From: BD2-11 sp965115885
GTDB taxonomy: Bacteria > Gemmatimonadota > Gemmatimonadetes > Longimicrobiales > Gaopeijiaceae
Assembly (NCBI GenBank): GCA_965115885.1
Contig: OZ220479.1
Coordinates: 2,914,001-2,978,000, forward strand
Direction of reading: 5' to 3'
DNA length: 64,000 nucleotides
Under the pieces are notes generated by a model. It saw only the letters and a program-made list of their open reading frames with translations. It ran no database searches and had not been told where the DNA came from. Both the position numbers and the translations under genes were made by a program. Below are positions 1 through 9,435 of the stretch, piece after piece (the first letter of the stretch is position 1; every line of letters begins with the position of its first letter).

Positions 1-44
1 ATCGTGCGGCGCACCCGGTCCGGGCCTTTACTACGCGCGCTTCC

Positions 45-1064
45 TCAGGGGTCCGAGGGCGCTGCAGGGCCGCACAGCGGCGGCGTTTCGTCGCCGGCCG
101 GGCCGGCGGCCCGCACATGGAGCACGCGCTGCGTCGCCGTGCCGAAGAACCCGGTGCCGTCCCCGAAAACGGAGGGGATCCGGATGATTCCCGACGGGTT
201 GAAGTTCCCGCCCCGGGCCCAGTTCACCCAATTCCGATCGATGGCGGCGAAGGCGATCTCCCCCCACGCGCCGCCGGGAAGGCCCTCGTCGAAAACGCGA
301 AGCAACTCGACTTCGGCGTCGTCGGCGATGTCGAACAGCCCGTATTCTCCGGGAAAGAGGACGTCCGTGTCCTTCTGGCCGACGCCGATCCCGCTCATGT
401 ACAGCGAGTCCGGCGCCGCGATCCCCCGCCCGGAGAGGGCTGCGGGCAATCCTTGGATCCAGGTGTCGGACAGATACGACCAAGTGCCCGTCGCCTCGGT
501 CCAGCGGAACCGGACATTGGTGTCCGGTTCGATGCGGCAGCGTCCGTCTTCGTGGGCGAGCCCGACGAAGTCGAAGTCGCCGGGGATCCGGCTGGATGCG
601 GTGAGGGTGCCGCCGTCGGCCAGGACCACCTCGAGGTCGACGGCTTCCCCCGGGGCGAACGGGGACGGGACGACGCGGGTCCGGTAGCAGGACCCGACGT
701 CCCGGTTCGGATTGATCGGATCGCGGCTGAGGCAGTCGTCGCCGCTCTCGGTCGGTTCGAGGCGAACGACCGCGCCGGCCGCGCCCGACACCCGCACGGC
801 GGCGCCCTCCACCTCGTCGGCGCGCTGCGCGCTGAGCGTCCGGTGCAGGTAGGCGTTCGCGTTCAGCCACGGGCCCGCGTCTTCGCCGTCGTAGTTCAGG
901 GTCAACCGGATCTCCGCGACGACCACGTCCTCCGATTCCGCGAGCGACACCTCGGTGAGCTCGCACCCCGCAAGCAGCGCGGCGGCGGCGACCGCCGCGG
1001 CGCGGCGGCGGCCGCGACGTGCGCCCGGAGCGCGCGCGCTCCGACGCCTCGCCGACGCGCTCAT
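45..1064 (-). CDS. DUF4249-like lipoprotein partner of a TonB receptor
   Basis: This is a predicted outer-membrane or periplasmic lipoprotein of 339 residues. An Arg-rich N-terminus is followed by an Ala-rich hydrophobic segment and the lipobox LLAGC, which puts the lipidated cysteine at residue 34. The body is a beta-rich domain opening with a paired-strand pattern like the DUF4249 proteins that accompany CarboxypepD-type TonB receptors. The ATG at 1064 overlaps the stop of the upstream receptor gene in a 4-bp ATGA, so the two are probably translationally coupled and act together in uptake of an unknown ligand. The DUF4249 assignment rests on size, context and general pattern only; lipoprotein status and partnership with the receptor are more secure. 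Confidence 0.7.
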   Translation of the reverse strand: MSASARRRSARAPGARRGRRRAAAVAAAALLAGCELTEVSLAESEDVVVAEIRLTLNYDGEDAGPWLNANAYLHRTLSAQRADEVEGAAVRVSGAAGAVVRLEPTESGDDCLSRDPINPNRDVGSCYRTRVVPSPFAPGEAVDLEVVLADGGTLTASSRIPGDFDFVGLAHEDGRCRIEPDTNVRFRWTEATGTWSYLSDTWIQGLPAALSGRGIAAPDSLYMSGIGVGQKDTDVLFPGEYGLFDIADDAEVELLRVFDEGLPGGAWGEIAFAAIDRNWVNWARGGNFNPSGIIRIPSVFGDGTGFFGTATQRVLHVRAAGPAGDETPPLCGPAAPSDP

Positions 1065-3382
1065 CGGAACGAGGCCTCGATCCCCAGCGTGGGAAGCAGG
1101 GGGATCATCGACACGCCTCTCCGGGTCGGAGGCGCGGCGTCGTAGTCGTAGAGATAGAAGAGCGGGTTCTTGCGGTTGAAGACGTTGATCACGCTCAGAT
1201 ACGGCGTCATCGTGCCCCACTCCTTCACGACGGTCTTGCGAAACGACAGATCCAGCCGGTGCCGGACGGGATAGCGCGCGCCGTTGCGCGGCCCGAGGAG
1301 CACCGCGTCCTCGTTCTCGAAGTTCGCGACGCCTTCGACGAAGCGCGTGCGGTAGATGTGGTAGATGCCCAGCGGCCGAGTGAACGGCAGGCCCGTCCCG
1401 AAATTCGCCCTGACCCCCAGCTCCAGCCCGCCCCAATCGAGGAGTCGCCGCACGGCGAGATCGATCTCGAAGCGGCGGTCGAAGACCGGCGGATAGGTGA
1501 TCGGCGGCGGCGGCTCCACGCCGGATCGAGTGTCCGGAAAGGACCGGAGGGTCTTCAGGAACGAGACGGAGATCCAGCCGGTGGTGGCGCCCCGGTCGCG
1601 CTTGACGTAGAGGTCCACGCCGTACGCGTCGCCCTCGCCCGCCACCAGGTCGTCCGTGGGGTCGTTCGGGTTTTCGGCCGCGTTGACCGCCGTCACTCCG
1701 TCGAAGGTGCGGTAGTAGCCCTCGAGCGACGCGAACCAGCCGTCGTCGTCGCCGAAGAAGCTCTCGGCCCCCACCTGCGCTTGGTCGGACACGATGCGCG
1801 GAGCCTGCGCGCCCGTCAGCACCCAGGTGTCGATGCCGATGGGGAATTCCTCGTCCCGCGTCGAGTGGATGAACTGGCTGTAGCGGCCCACGGCCAGACG
1901 CACGGCCGCGCTCCGGTCGCGCAGGAAGCGCCGCACGGCGAAGCGGGGCGACAAGGTCGCTTCCGTTTCTCCCGCGTTCGGCCGCCAGTGGTCCACGCGC
2001 ACTCCGCCCTCGACCAGCCATTCGGGGTTGGGGTCCCAGTGCACTTGGCTGTATCCCGCGATCTCGACGCCGTTGCCCTGCTGGTCCAGAAAGGTCGAAC
2101 CGCCGCCGAACAGCCCGTTGTCGTACTCGACCCGGTTCGCCGCGACGCCCGACTTCCAGCGCGTCGCCCATGAGGGAAAGAGTTCGAGGTCGGCGCCGAA
2201 GGACGCCTGCTCGACCCCGGTCTTGAAGCGGACGTCGGCCTCCGGGAACTTCAGGTCGGACTTGAAGCGCGACAGAGAGGCGCGAACCGCCGTCGAGGCG
2301 CCCCCGCTCATGGACTGCGTCCACGAGCCGCCGACCGCATCGTTTCCCCACGACCATTGAATCGGGAGGTCCGCGTCCTCCGCATCCGAGAGGTCTAGGC
2401 GGTCCCGGCCGCTGTACCCGGAGAAACGGAGCCGGCTTCCGCGCCCCGTCCACGCCTCGAAGATCCCCTGCAGGTCCGACAAGTGGTACGGAAACTCGAC
2501 CCAGGGCTTGAAGAGCACGTCCAGATAGGAGCGCCGCGCGGACATGCGCCAGCGCGTGGTCTGGAATCCCAGCTTTTCGACGGCTCCCCGGGGAAGCGCC
2601 CCGCTCACCGCCGCGCGGGAGGCCAGAACGCTGATGCCCGCATCGACCCCGAACGCTCCGTCGCCGGGGTCGCTTTCGACGGTCAACACCGAAGAGACCC
2701 GCCCCCCGTACTCGGCCGCGAAGCCTCCGGACTGCAACTCGACCCGGTCCACCATGTCCGCGTTGAAGACGGAGAAGATGCCGCCCAGGTGAAACGGATT
2801 GAAAATCGGCACATCGTCGAGCAGGATCAGATTCTGATCGGCGGAGCCGCCCCGGACGTTGAAGGCCGCCGAGAAATCCGAGGACGTCGTCACGCCCGGA
2901 AGCACTTCGATGGCCCGGAGCGGATCCGATTCGGCGATGATGGGAAGCGACTTCAGGGCGGCGGCCTCGATCTCCTGGACGGTGATCCCGGCCGATTCCT
3001 CGAAGCGGGTCTTGGCGCGGCTGCGTTCGGCCTCGGCCGTGACGCCCGCAAGCAGGATCGCCTGCGGAGCCATCACGACCTCGATCTCGGTCGCGTCCCC
3101 TCCGACGCGCACCGGTTCCCTGAATTCCCGGAATCCGATCCGGGTCACCCTCAGCACGTACGCGCCCGGATCGAGGTCTCGGAACGAGAAGAAGCCGAGG
3201 TCGTTGGCCAGGGTGTAGGCCGCCAGGGTCGAATCCGCTTCCGCACGGAGCTCCGCCAACGCTCCTTCGACGGGCCGTCCGTCCTCCGACCGTATCCGGC
3301 CGCTGAGCTGCTCCGTCTGCGCGTTTGCGGGCAGGGGGACGGCGAAAGCGAGAAGCGCGAGCGGGATCGGCATCCTCGGCAT
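1061..3382 (-). CDS. TonB-dependent receptor with CarboxypepD_reg-like N-terminal domain
   Basis: This is a 773-residue outer-membrane receptor. A signal peptide ends near PANAQ (about residue 22). A carboxypeptidase-regulatory-like beta-sandwich follows (about 25-105), containing a GAYVLRVTRIGFRE-type strand. Next comes the plug domain (about 130-250), with the conserved pattern FNVRGGSADQNLILLDDVPI and the NPFHLGGIFSVFN stretch, then a 22-strand-type barrel ending in an aromatic-rich strand. The start at 3382 leaves a normal signal peptide; the reading frame remains open upstream to 3943 but that extension has no signal-like or conserved content. An ATG at 3373 is an alternative start. The receptor is coupled to the downstream lipoprotein. 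The ligand is unknown. Confidence 0.9.
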   Translation of the reverse strand: MPRMPIPLALLAFAVPLPANAQTEQLSGRIRSEDGRPVEGALAELRAEADSTLAAYTLANDLGFFSFRDLDPGAYVLRVTRIGFREFREPVRVGGDATEIEVVMAPQAILLAGVTAEAERSRAKTRFEESAGITVQEIEAAALKSLPIIAESDPLRAIEVLPGVTTSSDFSAAFNVRGGSADQNLILLDDVPIFNPFHLGGIFSVFNADMVDRVELQSGGFAAEYGGRVSSVLTVESDPGDGAFGVDAGISVLASRAAVSGALPRGAVEKLGFQTTRWRMSARRSYLDVLFKPWVEFPYHLSDLQGIFEAWTGRGSRLRFSGYSGRDRLDLSDAEDADLPIQWSWGNDAVGGSWTQSMSGGASTAVRASLSRFKSDLKFPEADVRFKTGVEQASFGADLELFPSWATRWKSGVAANRVEYDNGLFGGGSTFLDQQGNGVEIAGYSQVHWDPNPEWLVEGGVRVDHWRPNAGETEATLSPRFAVRRFLRDRSAAVRLAVGRYSQFIHSTRDEEFPIGIDTWVLTGAQAPRIVSDQAQVGAESFFGDDDGWFASLEGYYRTFDGVTAVNAAENPNDPTDDLVAGEGDAYGVDLYVKRDRGATTGWISVSFLKTLRSFPDTRSGVEPPPPITYPPVFDRRFEIDLAVRRLLDWGGLELGVRANFGTGLPFTRPLGIYHIYRTRFVEGVANFENEDAVLLGPRNGARYPVRHRLDLSFRKTVVKEWGTMTPYLSVINVFNRKNPLFYLYDYDAAPPTRRGVSMIPLLPTLGIEASFR

Positions 3383-4050
3383 GAATCGCGCGCGCGTCGT
3401 TCCCACTGTCTCTCCCGATGGCTGCGGACAAGTCCGGCGGCTCCGGCGCCGCCGCCCGAAATCCCAAAGCGTCCCCGCGAACCGCATCTTGAGAAGATAA
3501 CCCCGACGGACGCGGGAGGCGCGCTTCCGATCCTGCCCGACGGCAAACGAATCTGAACGAGGATCTCGCGCCATCGACGGCAGCGGGGTCGATCCCTTGC
3601 GGGCCGATGCGCGCACGAGGCGGGAGGCTCGCACCCTCCCACCGGGATCGTTTTCTGCGCCCTTCCGTCGCGCCCAAGAAAGGCTCCCCGGCGGCGGGAT
3701 CGTCCTCGCGGCGGACCGAGGCGTCGGCGGGCATGAAGAAGCGCAGGATCGTGGGCATCCGAAATTGCAGGGCTCGAAGCCCCTTGGCGCGAAGGGGGCC
3801 GCCCCGGGCGTCGGGAGAGGCTTGGCGGGAGCCGGGAACGGCGTTTCGCTTCTCCGTCGACCAAGGGGGGAGGGGGAGGCCGATGTTCGCAAGGGAGACG
3901 CGGGGCGTCGGTTGGAGCGGCCCCTTGCCGTTGCCTCCGACATCGAGGGGGGCTACCGGTTCGCGACTCCGAGACCTCCGTCGGAGGAAGAGCGACTGGA
4001 GCCCTGGACGCTCTTTCCGTCGGTCTCGACGTCGAACAGCGGACGCCGGA
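3383..4050. other. Gap without a supported gene
   Basis: Open frames exist on both strands because of the high GC content, but none has a signal peptide, a ribosome-binding site or a recognisable domain. The promoter of the TonB receptor operon should lie in the part nearest 3383. The far end abuts the SDR remnant. Confidence 0.5.
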
Positions 4051-4358
4051 CTACCGTTCGGCCGAAATGACGTCCGGGACGGCGTCCCGCTCCTCCGGGC
4101 CGATTTCGAGGAAGAGCGAAGTCGTGCGCCTCGGCGACGAAGCGCTCGACGTCCGACCCGGAGCCCGCCGCTCTCCGCACGACCACCGCGCGCCGCCCCG
4201 TCTCCCGAAGCGCCCGGACGGCGCTTTCGGCGTTCCCGCGGCTCCGTAGACCGCCGACCGCCGCGTCCGCGCCCCCGCGCGCCGGCCCCGAAGGCGATGG
4301 CCCGGCCGACGCTCCGCGAACCGCCGGCGGCGAGCGCCCGTCCGCCCTCGAGACGCAT
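4051..4358 (-). pseudogene. Decayed N-terminal fragment of a short-chain dehydrogenase/reductase
   Basis: Three short stretches in changing frames read like the first 100 residues of an SDR. The first, from the ATG at 4358, gives a damaged nucleotide-binding motif GGSRSVGRAIA, close to TGGSRGIGRAIA. About 20 codons later the SDR-like sequence continues in another frame, with GNAESAVRALRETGRRAVVV and then DVERFVAEAHDF. A second jump gives LFLEIGPEERDAVPDVI, which corresponds to the helix after the NNAG motif; the segment containing NNAG itself is missing. A stop at 4051 follows and no Ser-Tyr-Lys catalytic region is visible. These are at least two frameshifts plus an internal deletion, so this is a genuine relic rather than a single base error. 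Confidence 0.65.
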
Positions 4359-4400
4359 GCCTCCCGATCCGGGCGAGCCCGGGGCCGCGCCCGCGGGCGA

Positions 4401-6536
4401 TCACCCCAGATCGAAGCGGTCCAGGTTCATCACCTTGTTCCACGCCGCCACGAAATCGCGCACGAAGGCCTCCCGCCCGTCGTCGCAGGCGTAGATCTCG
4501 GCGAAGGCGCGCAACTCCGAGTTCGAACCGAAGACGAGGTCGACGTCGGTGGCGGTCCATCGCACCTCGCCCGTCCCGCGATCGCGCCCCTCGAAGCGGT
4601 CGTCGGCTCCTGCGCACGCCCGCCAGTCGAGTCCCATGTCGAGCAGGTTCACGAAGAAGTCGTTGGTGAGCGTCCCCGGACGGTCGGTGAGAACGCCGAG
4701 CGAGGATCGCCCGAAGTCGGCGTTCAGAACGCGCAGCCCGCCGACCAGCACGGTCATCTCGGGAGCAGTCAGGGTCAGCAGGTCCGCCCGTTCCACCAGC
4801 GACTCCGCAGGGTTCCCGTCCCCGTTCCCGCGGAAGTTGCGGAACCCGTCCGTCTTCGGCTCGAGCACGGCGAAAGACTCCACGTCGGTCTGTTCCTCCA
4901 GCGCGTCCGTGCGCCCGGGCGCGAACGGCACCTGCACGTCGTGACCGGCGTTCCCGGCCGCCCGCTCGACGGCGGCGCATCCGCCCAGAACGATCAGGTC
5001 GGCGAGCGAGACCCGTTTCCCGCCGCGCTGCGCGCCGTTGAAGTCCTCTTGAACGCTTTCCAAGGCCGCGAGCGCCTTCGCCAGCTCGGCGGGCGCGTTG
5101 ACTTCCCAGGCGTTCTGCGGCGCGAGACGAACGCGCGCGCCGTTCGCCCCGCCGCGCTTGTCGGTCCCGCGGAAGGTCGACGCCGACGCCCAGGCGGTCG
5201 AGACCAACTGCGACACCGAGAGCCCCGACGCGCGCACCCGGTCCTTCAGGTCCGCGACGTCGGCGGCGTCGATCGGCTCATGGTCGACCTCCGGTACGGG
5301 ATCCTGCCACATCTGCCGCTCGGCCGGGACCATGGGCCCGAGATACCGCGCGACGGGACCCATGTCGCGGTGCGTGAGCTTGAACCAAGCCTTGGCGAAG
5401 GCGTCCGCCAGCTCCTCGGGGTTCTCCATGAAGCGTTTCGCGATGGGCGCGTAGACGGGATCCGCCCTGAGAGACAGGTCCGTCGTCAGCATCATGGGGG
5501 CGTGCTTCTTCGAGGGATCGTGCGCATCCGGCACGGTGCCCGCGCCGGCGCCGTCTTTCGGGGTCCACTGCACCGCGCCGGCGGGACTCTTCTCCCGCTC
5601 CCATTCGTAGCCGTGCAGATTCTCCAGAAAATCGTTGTCCCACTTCACCGGGTCGGTCGTCCACGCGCCCTCCAGCCCGCTGGTGATGGAATCGGCGCCC
5701 TTGCCGGTGCCGAAGTCGGCCTTCCAACCGAGCCCCTGTTCCTCGAGCTTCGCGCCCTCGGGCTCGGGGCCGACGTGGCGACTCGCGTCGGCGGCGCCGT
5801 GCGCCTTGCCGAACGTGTGTCCTCCGACGATGAGCGCGACCGTCTCCTCGTCGTTCATCGCCATGCGGCGGAAGGTTTCCCGGATGTCCTTGGCCGCGGC
5901 GAGGGGATCCGGCTTGCCGTTCGGTCCCTCCGGATTCACGTAGATCAATCCCATTTGCACGGCTCCGAGCGGCTCGGCGAGCTCGCGGTCGCCGCTGTAG
6001 CGCTCGTCCCCGAGCCACGCCTCCTCGGTGCCCCAGTCGATGTCCTCGGGCTCCCACGCGTCCTCGCGTCCGCCCGCGAAGCCGAGCGTCTCGAAGCCCA
6101 TCGACTCGAGGGCGCAGTTGCCGGCGAAAATCATCAGGTCGGCCCACGAGAGCTTGCGGCCGTACTTGCGCTTGACGGGCCAGAGCAGCCGCCGCGCCTT
6201 GTCCAGATTGGCGTTGTCGGGCCAGCTGTTGAGGGGCGCGAAACGCTGGGTGCCGGCGCCGCCGCCGCCGCGGCCGTCGCTGATGCGGTACGTGCCCGCG
6301 CTGTGCCAAGCCATGCGAATGAAGAGCGGGCCGTAGTGGCCGTAGTCGGCCGGCCACCAGTCCTGCGACGTGGTCATCAGCTCGAAGAGGTCCTTGCGGA
6401 GCGCCTCCAGGTCGAGCGACGCGAACTCCTCGGCGTAGTCGAAGTCCTCGCCCATGGGGTCGCGCGCGCGCGCGTGGCGCCGGAGAACCTTGAGGTTCAG
6501 CCGGTTCGGCCACCAGTCCTTGTTCGTCGTGTGCAT
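4401..6536 (-). CDS. katG: Catalase-peroxidase KatG
   Basis: This is a bifunctional haem enzyme of 711 residues that removes hydrogen peroxide by catalase and peroxidase reactions. It begins with the standard KatG opening NKDWWPNRLNLKVLRRH. The distal haem pocket is in RMAWHSAGTYR: Arg74, Trp77 and His78. Tyr199 in MGLIYVNPEGP and Met225 in FRRMAMNDEE complete the Met-Tyr-Trp cross-link needed for catalase activity. The proximal haem ligand is His240 in GGHTFGKAHG. The second, non-haem peroxidase-like domain is present, so the length is normal. No signal peptide is seen, so it is cytoplasmic. A promoter-like sequence lies about 85 bases upstream. The gene stands alone. Confidence 0.98.
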   Translation of the reverse strand: MHTTNKDWWPNRLNLKVLRRHARARDPMGEDFDYAEEFASLDLEALRKDLFELMTTSQDWWPADYGHYGPLFIRMAWHSAGTYRISDGRGGGGAGTQRFAPLNSWPDNANLDKARRLLWPVKRKYGRKLSWADLMIFAGNCALESMGFETLGFAGGREDAWEPEDIDWGTEEAWLGDERYSGDRELAEPLGAVQMGLIYVNPEGPNGKPDPLAAAKDIRETFRRMAMNDEETVALIVGGHTFGKAHGAADASRHVGPEPEGAKLEEQGLGWKADFGTGKGADSITSGLEGAWTTDPVKWDNDFLENLHGYEWEREKSPAGAVQWTPKDGAGAGTVPDAHDPSKKHAPMMLTTDLSLRADPVYAPIAKRFMENPEELADAFAKAWFKLTHRDMGPVARYLGPMVPAERQMWQDPVPEVDHEPIDAADVADLKDRVRASGLSVSQLVSTAWASASTFRGTDKRGGANGARVRLAPQNAWEVNAPAELAKALAALESVQEDFNGAQRGGKRVSLADLIVLGGCAAVERAAGNAGHDVQVPFAPGRTDALEEQTDVESFAVLEPKTDGFRNFRGNGDGNPAESLVERADLLTLTAPEMTVLVGGLRVLNADFGRSSLGVLTDRPGTLTNDFFVNLLDMGLDWRACAGADDRFEGRDRGTGEVRWTATDVDLVFGSNSELRAFAEIYACDDGREAFVRDFVAAWNKVMNLDRFDLG

Positions 6537-6617
6537 GGGAGGGAATCGCTCGGGGAGACGAGTGGAGTTGCGGACGCGGGACGACGCGTCCCCCGTCCGG
6601 AGATTCCGGACGCGTGA

Positions 6618-6646
6618 ATTCTATTCAGGCGTTCCCCGGGCGGCAA
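6618..6646 (-). promoter_or_regulatory. Candidate katG promoter overlapping an AT-rich inverted repeat
   Basis: Read on the minus strand there is a -35-like TTGCCG (6646-6641), a spacer of exactly 17 bases and a -10-like TAGAAT (6623-6618). The -10 lies inside the inverted repeat TGAATAGAATTCA (6627-6615), an AT-rich island in a GC-rich region. A transcript from here would have a leader of about 75 bases before the katG ATG at 6536. The repeat could be an operator, but no known regulator box was recognised. Confidence 0.45.
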
Positions 6647-6919
6647 CGGGATCGCGTCGCCGGGAGGGGTGGACCGGCACGAGACTCGGCGAGAATCCGC
6701 ACGTCCGCGCCGAGGTCTCCGGTGCACGAGGGGAGGACCGAGCCCGAGTTCGCTTCGCCGACGTCGGAGTCGCCCGCCGTGCGCGCATCGCGGCCTGCGA
6801 CTCGGAACCGCCCCCGCTCGACGCGCCTCCGACTGGATCGGCGCTTCTCGAGGCGGCCGAACGACCCGGAACCTCCGGTTGGCCCACGCCGAGCCCCTTC
6901 GGGGACGAGGATCCTCTTC

Positions 6920-7215
6920 CGTCCGCGCGGCGGCGCAGGGCCGTGAGCATGGGGTACGTTCTCGCCTCGAGGGTGAAAGCGTACGTCGCATCGGGTCCGA
7001 CGCCGATGTGCCGCACAGCCATGGGGGAGCCGCACCGACCCCAAGCACGTTCCGTCGCCCACGAGGAATCGGTCCAACAGTCGCCACCGGTACCGCCTAT
7101 CGCCTCCGCAATGGACGAACAGCGTGTCTCCTCGCACGCCGAACCCCAGTGCCGACCAAACGTATTTCGTCGCCGGAGCGCTGGTCGTCACCGTACTGAC
7201 AACGCCGCCTTCGTT
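6920..7215 (-). pseudogene. C-terminal remnant of a 6-bladed beta-propeller protein
   Basis: In one frame the minus strand encodes propeller-blade-like text: a WSALGFGVRGDTLFV strand, then RWRLLDRFLVGDGTCLGSVRLP. At a run of five C near 7021-7025 the readable sequence moves one base to another frame and continues MAVRHIGVGPDATYAFTLEA and TYPMLTALRRR. This is the usual last blade of exported 6-bladed beta-propeller proteins in related bacteria. The N-terminal three quarters of such a protein, including any signal peptide, is absent, so this is a truncated relic even if the frameshift is a sequencing error. The family call comes from pattern recognition only. Confidence 0.5.
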
Positions 7216-7562
7216 GGATCGGCCAAGCCCAAGGCGAACCGTCTCATGAAGCAACTCCAGAAAGAGGGGTTCCGGTTGCCGCCAACGTTCGATCGGCGTC
7301 TGCAAGCAGCTTTCCGGTTCCGGCCCGCACCCGACGGCGCAAGGCTCGCCTCTCGAGACGGAAGCGGAGGCGCACGGAGGGATAAGGCGGGCAGACGAAC
7401 GAGCCGGCCCGCATTTCGTCCGCGACGAACCCGAACGCCGATCGCGAACCCGCGGCCCGCCGCCGCGCACCGCGAACTTCCCCGCCAGTCCTTCTCCACG
7501 GCACGCCGACCCCGGAGCTCGCGTCGACTTTCCTCCTCCGCGCTTGCCGCCGCTCCGGGGGG
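7216..7562. other. Gap without a supported gene
   Basis: The sequence between the propeller remnant and the next gene has open frames but no credible start, signal sequence or domain. It may contain more of the decayed propeller gene in unrecognisable form. Confidence 0.4.
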
Positions 7563-9320
7563 TCATCCGCTCTCTCCGCTCTCCCGTGCGCGAAGGACGA
7601 CGAACCTCGGCCGCTTCGCCTCTCCCAAGGTCACCTCCGAGGGCGACGCCGTACCTTCCGCCGCGAGAAGAACGGGGAGCCCAACGGGAGCGCCGCAGAA
7701 AAGAAAACGCCCGTCTCGGTCCGTGGCGGCCTCGCGCTGGCCGCCCTGCCCGGGTCCGGGCGGCTGGTCGTCGGCTCCCCCCGGCTGCGGCGTCCCGGCG
7801 TCCCGATCGCTCCACGCGGCGAAGACCCGCACGCCCGCCAACGCACGCACGGAGTTCGCGTCGAGCACGATTCCCGCGATCGCGCCGACGCCGTCCGCAG
7901 CGTCTCGGCCCGGACAGAGGTCCCGCACCCATTCCCGCCCCGGAGGAGCCGGAAGCCGCACGGAAACGATCTCTCCGCGCCGCGCTTCCACCTCGACGGG
8001 CGGGGGCCGGTAGCCGGCCTCGTCGAGCGCCGGATGCCGATAGGCGATCCGGTGGGCGCCCTCGGCCAGTCCGGCGAGCCGAAACCTCCCCTCCATGTCG
8101 GTCACGTCGGCGTGCCGCGTGCCGACGGCGAACACCAGCGTGCCCGGAAGGGGGCGGGTCCGCAACGAATCGGACACGCCGCCTTCGACGGTGCCCGATG
8201 CGGCGTCCATCACCAGTTCGCCTTCCGGGGTCAGAACGCGCAGCACGACGCCGCCGGTTTCGTGGATCCCGGACACGAACGGCCGCGGAGTTCGGGAACC
8301 GAAGAAGGGGCTGGTCCGGAACACGTGCAGATGTCGGCGGATGCGCCATTCCCGCACCACCCACGTGCCGTTCGGGAGCCTCGAGAAGACGATCCTTCCC
8401 CCCGGGGCGGGCGTGCGGCGGCTCGCGGTCAGGTTCACGTAGAGGAAATCCAGCCACTGGAGTTCGGCCGACTGTGCATCCAGCCACAGCACGCCCCGGA
8501 CATCGACTTCGTCGCGCTTCCCGCTCGGCTCGAAGGCGAGCCCGACGAGGCCTTCGGTCTCCTCCTCCCCGACCACGGCGTGCATGCAGTAGCGTTCGAG
8601 GAACCGGGGCGACAGCAGCGTCCGGGCGTCCGGGGCCAAGTAGTAGTGCTCGTCGCCGCGCTCTTGGACGAAGCCCTCGGCCATCAGTTCCTCGACGGGT
8701 CGCGACACGTAGGTGCGCCGGGCCAGCATCTCGTTGAACGTGCGTCGCTCGTCGGTCGCGACCGTGGGGGCGTCGATGTCCGATTCGCGTTCGTACTCCA
8801 CGATCCGGTAGCGATAGGCGGCCGTCTCGTCGGTGAAGGAGGCGGCCGCCAGCGCCTTGCGCGCCTCTTCCCAGACTCGGACCACGTCCGCCCCCGCGTC
8901 CGGCCGCAGGACGCAACGGCGTTCGGCTCCGACCGTGATTTCGGCCAGCGCGACGGCTTCGACGGGCACGACGACGTCGCGGGAGATCGTGTCGCCGGGA
9001 GCCACCCGGAAGGAAGGCGAGGGAACGCTGGCGTACCCGATGCGGTCCGTGCGCAGGGTGTAGAAGCCCGCCGCGGGGACGTTCAGAAGAAACTTCCCCA
9101 GATCGTCGGTCAACCGCCGCGCCGCCCGCTCGCCCGAGGAATCGGTCAGCACCACCATCGCCCCGGAGACGGGAATCCCGGTGTCTTCGTCGAGTACGCG
9201 TCCGCGGACCGCTTGAGCGGACGCCTCCGAAACCGACGCGCCGATCGAGGCGGCGAGCGTGGCCAGGGCGATCTCCCTCCCGTACGCGGAAAAGGCCGCC
9301 GCAACGCTCGAAGATCTCAT
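7563..9320 (-). CDS. Exported protein with N- and C-terminal CarboxypepD_reg-like domains
   Basis: This is a predicted periplasmic or surface protein of 585 residues. The ATG at 9320 gives a signal peptide ending around ASAQAV (about residue 37). A carboxypeptidase-regulatory-like domain follows directly, recognisable from GRVLDEDTGIPVSGAMVVLT and the later YTLRTDRIGY strand. The middle 350 residues resemble the large uncharacterised exported proteins that carry such domains and look beta-rich. Near residues 390-450 is a second similar beta-sandwich with DVTDMEGRFRLAGL, and near the C-terminus a third with ATDRDGRFLFCGAP. The reading frame is open for 20 codons upstream but without a signal-like start. 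It is not a TonB receptor because there is no plug or barrel. Role unknown. Confidence 0.8.
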   Translation of the reverse strand: MRSSSVAAAFSAYGREIALATLAASIGASVSEASAQAVRGRVLDEDTGIPVSGAMVVLTDSSGERAARRLTDDLGKFLLNVPAAGFYTLRTDRIGYASVPSPSFRVAPGDTISRDVVVPVEAVALAEITVGAERRCVLRPDAGADVVRVWEEARKALAAASFTDETAAYRYRIVEYERESDIDAPTVATDERRTFNEMLARRTYVSRPVEELMAEGFVQERGDEHYYLAPDARTLLSPRFLERYCMHAVVGEEETEGLVGLAFEPSGKRDEVDVRGVLWLDAQSAELQWLDFLYVNLTASRRTPAPGGRIVFSRLPNGTWVVREWRIRRHLHVFRTSPFFGSRTPRPFVSGIHETGGVVLRVLTPEGELVMDAASGTVEGGVSDSLRTRPLPGTLVFAVGTRHADVTDMEGRFRLAGLAEGAHRIAYRHPALDEAGYRPPPVEVEARRGEIVSVRLPAPPGREWVRDLCPGRDAADGVGAIAGIVLDANSVRALAGVRVFAAWSDRDAGTPQPGGADDQPPGPGQGGQREAATDRDGRFLFCGAPVGLPVLLAAEGTASPSEVTLGEAKRPRFVVLRARESGESG

Positions 9321-9435
9321 CCTAGCGCCTCCGGCCCGCATTCCATTCCTCGGCCAAGCGTCGCGCCATTCCCGTCGCATTCGCCCCCGCGACGCGCAAG
9401 CGCCGCCGAGAGCGACCCGCTCCCTCCGCAGACGG

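Noticed and set aside
45..4358. A single 1437-codon open frame on the minus strand
   Set aside because: Only its last 339 codons (45-1064) have coding character and a lipoprotein signal. The rest is a shadow of the TonB receptor gene in another frame plus the SDR relic.
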